Source: Paramyrothecium sp. XJ0827 (taxonomy: Eukaryota; Ascomycota; Sordariomycetes; Hypocreales; Stachybotryaceae). From it: DNA of 64,000 bases. The translations under genes were made by a program, and so were the position numbers. Of the stretch, positions 56,224-64,000 are shown piece by piece. The DNA lies in assembly GCA_020881915.1 (NCBI GenBank), contig JAJFPB010000003.1:1426001-1490000 (forward strand). The letters run 5' to 3'. A model generated the notes under the pieces. The model saw nothing but the letters and a program-made list of their open reading frames with translations. It was not told the DNA's origin and ran no database searches. The number at the start of each line of letters is the position of its first letter. The stretch's first letter is position 1.

Positions 56224-58853
56224 CTTGTCGGTTGTGGGTGGTATTGTACTCGGAAACGACTTCGACCGTGGTGGACGGAAACCGTGAAAGAAGCAGAGAC
56301 GATGGAGGAGTCGGCTCTGTTTTTATCGCGGCTTTTTTTTTTTTTTTAACCCTGCTTCTCTGATAGAGGGGGCGGGGTTATTCGGTGGAGTCGGACTCGC
56401 AAGAGAACCTAACTCTAGAGAAAAGGAGGATATCGAAGGAGGACTGTCTGCGAAACGAGTCCAAAGGCCAGTCCTGGAGGAAAGACGACCAAATCGATTT
56501 TTGAGGGAAAGGAAAATGAGGGAATGGAGGAAGGAGGTTGTAAGAGGAGAAGTTTCGACGATGGAGGGAGGAGGGAGAACAATTTTATCTGCCACTGCCT
56601 GTGCTTGTGCCTGTTTTTTCGCCGCCGCGGGGACCAGAGAGTCCACAACTTTTTTTTTTTTTCCTTCCTTGGGGGCGCTAAATTCCCAGGGTGCTGCTGG
56701 CCACTGGGCAGGAAAGGGGGGGGGAAGGATGGCGATGCACCAAAAAAATTTCACGGTTGCCCCTCAACCCCTCCATTCTGCGCTCCTCCGGCGACTCAGG
56801 CTTATCGACGCTTATCAGCCAGCGCTAGGCAGGTTTTGGGCCCGTCGCGAAGGCGGTGAGCAGCATGCGCCAATTGCCACATGCCTGATAGGTGGAAGCG
56901 CTGGTGGGTCCTCAGCAGAAAAAGAAGGTTGCAGAGTTACGAAGTTCCATATCTGACACAGTGTCCAGCCTCGTTGACGCCACGTACTGATTACCGCCTT
57001 ATCAGCCTTACTCTGCATCCCCGACGTCTGACGGCGCTGGGGTTCCAGGCAAAGGCCTGGCTCTCCTCGGGCGATGGGAAGAGGGGGAAGTCATGAAAGG
57101 CAGATTCGGTGATGGTTCAGTTGGGGACCATGTCTGAGACCTCGGTGCACGCGAACGGCCCGTACACGACGGCGCCTCGTCGACTCAGATTCCCTGTGAT
57201 ACGTTTCGTGTCTCACAATATCGCGGTACTTGGTGGCTCACAGTCCAGGTACTGTGCTCATCCTTCCATGTCACTTTCGGCATCAGCAAGAGTCTGGGCT
57301 GGATTCCCATCTCAGGGTCTTTCGCCCCTGGCATTGATCGTCAAAGCAGACACGTCCACCGCCAAGCATCGCAGTCCGTCCACCTGCTTCCGCGATGCCC
57401 CAAACTGGCCGCTCGTTGATGCACCGCTGCCAAATTCTATGCTACTTGTCATCATTGGGTTGGCGGCTAGGCCGAGCAGGACCATAGTAGACGCTCCACG
57501 GCAACGCTCCGCCTGAGAAGCGGTTCCCACTTTCGCCCACACCAGCGTTCGCCACTAACATCACTGGAGCGGTTACGCCGTCCCTCCGACAACAAGCGTC
57601 TCTTCTGGACCGCTCTTTTCGGAGCGGGATATCTGTCTACGCTTCGATGGATCCGTGGACCGTTCCTTTGCCAGGAGCCAAGCCATCCATCTCAGACTTG
57701 TCCGTCCTTCCGTGGTAATCCCATGGTGGGGCCAGAGTTGCATTCCGTCTTACCATTCGCACTCAACCACGCAGCCACGTTGTGCCTGCGAATTTATTTT
57801 AGTGGTTGCAAGTGCCACCCCTTTTCGTTTTGCCTTGTCTTTGAGCCTTAAATTGAACCGCCTGGACGCCCAGGTTTCTTCGGTCGGGGATAGAGGCCGG
57901 ACATCACTCAGGGCAGGCCAACTGGCCCCAACGTCGGTGGTGGTGCGGTGCCCATTGCTCTTCTAATGCGACGGTTCGACGTAATTAGCTCATTGTAGCT
58001 AATGCTTGCTCCAGCCTCTGGAAGTTCCTTGTTTATGCTCCTTTGTCTCGGCCTTTGTGTTTCTGCCTTCCGTCCATGTTCGAGGCCGCTGTTTTCCTTT
58101 GTCCAGCTTCCCCACAAACGCGGCCGCATCTCCCCACCATCGCGGGGCCCCAGACCTGCCGGCATCGTGGGCTCTTGCAGGGCTGTACTACATTGCAGTA
58201 TCGAAGCCAGGCACGTCATGATCAGTACTGTAATACTCTGATCGCACATGCACTCCCAATGCTTCTATTCCGTTCGCGTCCGCCAGCAGGCATTGATGGG
58301 GTCGAGGCGAAGAAGCTACCCTGGAGCATGATTTGGTCTCATGGATGATGCTAATTCGTTACGCGTACACAAACGGTGAACAAATACTTCAATTCAATGA
58401 CATCGCCTCTGCAAACGTGATGCCTGGCTCGTATGACATCCTGAGTCGCATACCCAAGTAGTCTTGCCCGGCTTTTGGAGGCTTGATGCGTGTTTACTTT
58501 GGACCAAAGTGCAACACGGGCCTGCCAGTTGATCCATTGCCATGGGAGTGGCATCCAGGCCTGCCCACCGCCTGACACAATGTTCTCAATCTTTGCTTTG
58601 CTCTGGTGGCTTATCCGAACTCTTTGTTACAGGGACGAAACCATCTTGACATCAAAGAAAGGCTACAACGAATCTGCTCGCGCCGCACTCGCAACCCAAT
58701 CCTTTGTTGATAATGGATACAACAGCCAAAGGCGCAGGCTGTCTGAAGCCCGTAGCAATATCAAGGTGAAGTCATATACACCCGCTACCGGACATTGATT
58801 GCACCACCGGTACTGCTCTGAGACGGAAACATACCAAAACCAAGATCACGAAA
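56224..58853. other. Divergent promoter region of EF3 and the HExxH gene
   Basis: About 2.6 kb. The EF3 side holds long T and A/G-rich tracts (56330-56346, 56649-56662), a CT-rich leader when read on the EF3 strand. The remainder has only domain-free ORFs. A 72-codon ORF at 58580-58798 is listed separately. Confidence 0.5.
58580..58798 (+). CDS. Possible small upstream ORF (72 residues)
   Basis: ATG-started frame with a hydrophobic start (MFSIFALLWWLIRTLCY) and a hydrophilic tail. It ends 55 bp before the start of the large HExxH gene. It may be an upstream ORF in that gene's leader, a tiny membrane peptide or chance. No family is recognised. Confidence 0.2.
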   Translation: MFSIFALLWWLIRTLCYRDETILTSKKGYNESARAALATQSFVDNGYNSQRRRLSEARSNIKVKSYTPATGH

Positions 58854-61800
58854 ATGGCATCTTCTCCACAGCCTGCTCCCCAGCGTCCTCATGGTCAATT
58901 CAAGGGCACTTTCTCCGCTGGTCCTCAACGCTGGGTACCCTTCTGGTCTGCCCCAGATTGGAAAGAGCATGAGATCTTGATCACGGATGATGGGTTCCCT
59001 CTGAACGTGGATCCGATGGATCGAATACGTCCGGCCATGTGCGAAGAAGATGAAGCCCAGAATCCCAGCGCGTATGCACGGCGATTCGGAATCTTTCCAC
59101 ACCGTAAGGATGGCCGTTCTCGAGCGTCGCCTACTCGAACGACATTCAGAAATACTTATTTCCCGGATGGGCAACCTTATTCGGGACAAGATGTAGTCGA
59201 CTATTTCCAGCAATCCGTTTATGGACAAGACCCGGACCTTGACAAGGTTATGACGGATGAATATGAAGAAATAACAGTAGATGAGTTCTGGCAAGGCTTC
59301 CTCTTCGGAGACATGACCACAGACGAGGTACATTTACCATGTCATCATGCTCACATGGATGCTAACAATTCCTCAGCTTCGGGTCGGCGATCACCACACA
59401 GTTGAGACAAAATCTTATAAATTCCGTGAGCTTAAAGCTCCTCTTCACCCGTAAGTTCCTTTTGTGCAGCCAGAAAATACCAGTGTTAATCATTTTCTAG
59501 ATTAATTACAAGGGATCGTTGGAGCCACACAGCCAAGGGCTATCAAGACGACTTTCCCCGTTTTCTATACACGTCGGACGATGATGCAATGGATCGTCCA
59601 CGCCACCGGGAATTTAATGCAGAAGTAAGCCAGGCCTCAGTTGATTCCGCACACGGCAATGGTATGATCCGTTCTGGTAATTGTTTACATGATATCTAGA
59701 TGAATGATGAAGTATGGCACGCTCTTCAACCAGCCCTTCAACTGGCGACGCGGATGCTGGAATCTCGCGATCCCTATTTTAAATCTGTCCAAGACGTAAC
59801 TAAATGGTGTTTCGTGGATCCAACACTAGACATCAGAGATTCCAAGGAATATAAACTAGCAAAATTTTGTCGATTTCCCTCCCGGAAAGACACCATCGCG
59901 GGGGGTCTGCGCCAACCGAGCAAATCCTTCGACTCGATACGTAATGGATGGCAGGTCCTGGACAGAAACATCGTGTTTAGGCTTGCGGCCAGCCAGTGTC
60001 CGGTAGGTGATGTCGGCAAGGACCTTTATCAGGGGTCGACGTGGTCGTCAGAGCCTGACCGCCCCGAAAACCCAATCATCATCACGATCGGAGCTGATGT
60101 GCTGTGGCCGCTACTAACCCGACGGTACAATGATGGCGAGAAGATGATGGCGAGCTACACACTAGCCACCACCATCACGCATGAAATGTTGGTACGTCAA
60201 GGAATGCGCTCAGTCGAGTACGGGCTCTGACGACTAATGGTTTTTGACTTGAAGCATGCCTGGGAATTAGCAGCGTATTTTTGGCTAAATCACCCGCAAG
60301 CCTTTGGGATAGACGATCCATCAGACGTTGAGTTCTGCGAAGACTTCATCCAAGCGCTATGGACCTCTTGGCCAAAAGACGCAATGAGTCCGCCCATGTA
60401 CTTTGAGGATGATCCCGTAGCCGAGGCCGGGGATGCGTTTGAAAGCCATGTGAGTTGAATTCTGTTAAGCGCCAAGACCGAACATGATGCTGATGTATGG
60501 CCCGAGGTATTGGGAGGTGGTACGTGGCCTTTGGGAGCTGGCAGCTCTCGATTCGTTCCTCAATTCCTCAAAAGCTTCTCGGGAATCGGCATGCGGGTGA
60601 AATGGCCCAACTGGTTGCAAGGCCTGAATCCGGAACTGAAAAACTCAGTCTTTCCCTCCAACTGCTTCAGCACTTTCGTGAAGCTCAGTGACGTTGAGAC
60701 AATGTTCCAACAGGAATTCTGGGACAACATGGTAGGGAGACTCGGCATGGCCGCCGTGAGGGATGGGATGAGTACACTCTCCAAAGTCCATTCCGGGGAA
60801 CAGCTACTGGTGCCTATGGGGCTAGACGAGGGTCTTACTCTCGGCTCGCCGGACGAGTGGCACGAGATAGAGTCGATGATATATCATCTTGAGAAAGGAG
60901 GACAATCGGTCATCTTTCGCTACATCGCCCTGGTGCTCGCAGAGAAGTTTCGGTATCAAATAATGATTTGGCGGTTTGCGAGAGACGGACGTTCCTGGGC
61001 GCAGCGGGACGGCACAATCCACCAACTGACTCTGGGTATCACGGCCATAGCCCACGAAGTCTCAGCGGGTTCGCCCAGCAGCGGAAGTGCCAATGATGAC
61101 GATGACAATGCCCGATACAATCAACAAGAGAGCGATTATAGGCTTTGGCTCCAACTTCGACAAGGCGACCGGGAACATTACACAGACACGCATTCTCCAC
61201 CAACGGACGTGTCATTGCAACAATTCATCGAGCACGTCAGCGGCGAGTTTGACGCCCGCCATCCTCGCCTTACCTCGAAGCTCATTTCTCTGTGCGACGT
61301 CCTAGGCCAGGAACAGATTTTGCAGGAGTCCATGGTTGCCGACCTGTACCACTTCCCAGCAGCCTACTGGAAGCATTATGTGGAAAGCCTGCCAGGGCAT
61401 CTGGATGTTTGGAACGCCAGGTTGACGCGAAACATCGTATACCTGCGAAGCCTCATACACAAGCTGGGTATGCTGGAAACGCATTTACCTTGGTTCAGAA
61501 CCACGTGGGAGCCCAGGTTGATGGGATATATATCGGCCTTTGAAACCATTTTGTCCTTGATCGAGAAAGATGTGACGATGATTCACGGAAACTGGCAGGA
61601 TCTGCTGACAACAATTCCATTGCTTCGAGCGTCGTGTCGGAGTCCGTACGAGCGATGGTTCGCAGTCACCAGGAGGCAGATGCTTCGAATGAAGACTTTG
61701 AACTTGACAACGAAATCTGCGGTGACAACAAAGTTTTTGGATAGTTTGCAACTTGGAGAGCATGTGAACTTCGCCGAGACAAACGCGCCTGGGGACCTCC

Positions 61801-63068
61801 GAGGGCTCGCGAAGGAATGGCCTCGCATCTTGCATGAAATGCTGACCGAGGAGCGAAAGCGGACCTCATGGAACCACACATTGGATCGCGGCTACGGGAA
61901 GGTTTTGCAACGATTCATCGATGAGAGGCGAGAAAGACACGAGGCAGCTGTAGCGCAGGAACGGCATTGTGCCGAGGCTTCGTCGCTCCAAACCCCCCTC
62001 CGGCCTGGTAGATTCTACGACGCTTCTCGACATTCAGCGGCCGGGCCGTCAGGCACAAATCAGGGGCATCATCAACAAAAGCGCAATAACGCACGAGGAC
62101 ATTCGGAAGCCGGGCCATCAGGGACGAATCCTGGGCATTCGGAAGTTAGGCCATCAGGGACGAACCCTGGGCGTCGTGGTCAAAGACGCAACCATGCCTA
62201 TGGTAAAGGCGAAAGGCCTAGGAGGCGAAGACCGCGGGGTTCGAAGGCTTCTGGGTCAATAAGACGCAAAACGTTTGCGCACCATGGCCTTGGGAGTGCT
62301 GGTTCCGATGGCGACTCCGATTCGGACCCTTCAAATGTTCAATCTGACAACGAGACGGTTGTCAAGATGAAACCCCAGATCGTGGAAGCCCGGTTGAGTA
62401 GACATTCAATTCCCCTCAGCAAGCCTCTGCTGTCCACGAATGATGGTGCTCGCGGGCTTGGCTGGCGTGCTGTGGCTGAAAAGGTTCAAAGGCCGTTTGG
62501 TCCTGGCCAGGCAGCGAGCAGCTCTGTGACGGCGCGTCTTGTGGCCCATTCCTACACAATCGACGAAAGCTCCATCGACAGTCTCTACGACGGCATCACG
62601 AAGAAATTGAACGACGCAACTCTGTCTGGGGCAGCCTCGGGGGAGGACATTGCGGAGAAGCGCGCGGCCGCAGACGAGCAGGCCATGGAAGAGCTCACTC
62701 AAACGATCCTTGATGGGCAGGCTGCCCACGAGGCCGCCATGGCCAGGGCAGAGGCACTCCTGGTGGTGGCCCAGGCGAACGCCGAGAAGGAAGATCGCGA
62801 GCTCGGGGGTGCGGCCGGGGCAGACGCGGCCGAAGAAGAAGCTGGCGGCGTACGCACGAGCAACCGCGACAAAGGAAAGCAGCCGGCCGATGGGCGGATT
62901 GGGAGTGCCGCGGACCGCGCAACGAGGGCAAGCAAGCGCAGTTGGGAACAGGATAGCGAGGAAGAGGGCCTGCTTGGGAGGAAGAGGGCGAGACAGGCGC
63001 CGGATGACGGGAATCGTAGGACGTACATTGCCTGCAAGCCGCTTGGTCCGAATAGGTTCAGGTTTTGA
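58854..63068 (+). CDS. Large fungal accessory protein with HExxH zinc-protease motif
   Basis: Six exons: 58854-59327, 59377-59450, 59501-59624, 59700-60191, 60255-60449 and 60507-63068 (introns 49, 50, 75, 63 and 57 bp), 1306 residues. I do not recognise a named family. Splicing exon 4 to exon 5 joins TITHEML to HAWELAAYF, creating HEMLH at 385-389 with a Glu at 392: a zincin-type HExxH that neither exon encodes alone. It is preceded by a strand-like IIITIGADVLW. The middle (454-960) is helical. Residues about 960-1040 are basic with three GPSGTN/RPSGTN repeats and a run RPRRRRPRGSK, then an Ala/Glu-rich coiled segment and a basic end (GRKRARQ). A nuclear or cytosolic metalloprotease-like protein is the best guess. 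Confidence 0.72.
62031..62191 (+). repeat. Degenerate in-frame tandem repeat (PSGTNxG)
   Basis: Three copies of a unit encoding HSxxxPSGTN(Q/P)G occur in the basic C-terminal region of the HExxH protein. The second and third copies are adjacent with a 39-bp period. The first is separated from them by a basic HHQQKRNNAR insert. They look like a recently duplicated disordered segment. Confidence 0.7.
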
Positions 63069-63307
63069 GTTTTGTGCTTTCGTTGTGTAGGTTTCTCTGT
63101 TTGTTTTTGTTAGTTCAGGGTTTTCATCTTGTAGTTTCTGACACGTTAATGTATTCTCTCGAAAAGAACTGCTCAAAGGGAAGAAAGTAAACACGCGCGA
63201 TGTCCATTTGCCTACTCCGGATATCTATCTCGACCTCGCCACTCCTAAAACATTTCTTTTCTACACGTCATTCCTCAATAACTCAAGTCTTCCGAAAACT
63301 CCTTCAT

Positions 63308-64000
63308 TCAGCTCTTGCCAGCATCCTCCTTCAGACTAACGATCCGGTTTAGGATGATCTTGTCGTCTGTGCTATCCGAATCCACGGCCTAGAGGTATTA
63401 CCATGTTAGCTGAGGTACTATGAAAAAAGGGGCGATGCTGGAAGCACGGGGGATGCTCACAAAGTAGGCAACACGCATGGCCTGGAATCGGACACTCTCC
63501 GGGCCGCCCTTGCCCAGCTCGCTCTCGCCGGCGGCCTCGGGCCAGGGCGCGCGCCTCTTGACCTCGTCGAAGCCGACCTCGATCAGGGCGTCGGGGTAGA
63601 TGACCTCGCTCTCCGGGTTGATGTCGTTGAGGAAGCCGCCCTCGGCGTCGTCGGGCTTCTCCGACTTGAACAGCGGGTTGTGGATGCGGGCCTCGACCTT
63701 GCGGGTGCCCTCGGTGCCGACCCACTGGATGTACGTCTTGGGCTTCTTGGTCTCCTTGTCGTAGACGCCGCGGATCTCGGTGACCTTGCCGGTGGCCTCG
63801 TCCTTGGTGAAGGACGTGCACTTGACGGGGTAGGGGGCCTGGAGCAGGCCGACGGACTTGCCGGGGGCGAGGCGGAAGAAGTCCTTGCTGTCGACCTCGC
63901 GGAAGTCGGAGCGGTCGATGTAGACGGTCGGGGTGAAGGTGACCTTGTGCGAGCCCATCTTCGGGTCCTTGGGGGAGAACGGCAGGTCGACCTCGACGGC
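63308..64000 (-). CDS. GLN4: Glutaminyl-tRNA synthetase, C-terminal part (5' partial)
   Basis: The gene runs off the right edge. Visible are exon 64000-63461, a 72-bp intron and the last exon 63388-63308, together 206 residues of the anticodon-binding beta-barrels. Diagnostic stretches are DLPFSPKDPKMGSHKV, VYIDRSDFREVDSKDFFRL, PGKSVGLLQAPYPVKC, KTYIQWVGT and VRFQAMRVAYF; the spliced exon adds VDSDSTDDKIILNRIVSLK, the usual end of cytosolic GlnRS. The enzyme charges tRNA-Gln with glutamine. The catalytic Rossmann domain lies outside the window. Confidence 0.93.

Noticed and set aside
1..64000. CRISPR arrays, bacterial operons, phage genes
   Set aside because: The DNA is fungal nuclear: spliceosomal introns throughout, no spaced direct-repeat arrays, and no polycistronic gene order.

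Overview
The window is nuclear DNA of a filamentous ascomycete (Pezizomycotina, most like a Sordariomycete). Genes are monocistronic on both strands. Most introns are 49-90 bp, with GTRNGT donors, CTRAY-like branch points and YAG acceptors. Codons favour G or C in the third position, and the protein families (Zn2Cys6 regulator, GH64 glucanase, YAT permease, EF3, ASTRA subunit) are fungal. I rebuilt gene models by joining ORFs at splice sites that keep frame and restore conserved family sequence.

Layout. 0-5 kb: a secreted GH64 beta-1,3-glucanase cut by the left edge, a tubby-like protein and a secreted thioredoxin-reductase-like flavoprotein. 5-7 kb: gene-free, with a short AT-rich inverted-repeat element. 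7-15 kb: HAD phosphatase, TTC1-type TPR protein, Zn2Cys6 regulator and ASA1. 16-24 kb: a fungal orphan, an aldehyde dehydrogenase and a 14-helix MFS pump. 24-30 kb: pantothenate synthetase, a PlsB-type acyltransferase, RNase P/MRP subunit POP4 and a small four-helix membrane protein. 32-40 kb: a 1452-residue GYF protein and the EMW1/TTC27 TPR protein. 40-51 kb: mostly gene-free around one amino-acid permease, with a GATA-site cluster, a second copy of the AT-rich element and a possible decayed gene. 51-64 kb: an MDR-type reductase, elongation factor 3, a 1306-residue accessory protein with an HExxH zinc-protease motif, and the 3' end of glutaminyl-tRNA synthetase cut by the right edge.

Most genes are unlinked housekeeping functions: translation and RNA processing (EF3, GLN4, POP4, GYF protein), PIKK assembly (ASA1), lipid and cofactor synthesis (acyltransferase, pantothenate synthetase). 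They are interspersed with secreted or transport genes. I see no biosynthetic cluster. The least explained items are the HExxH protein, the two related TA-flanked inverted-repeat elements, an inverted repeat inside an acyltransferase intron and a nested inverted repeat inside the first EF3 intron.
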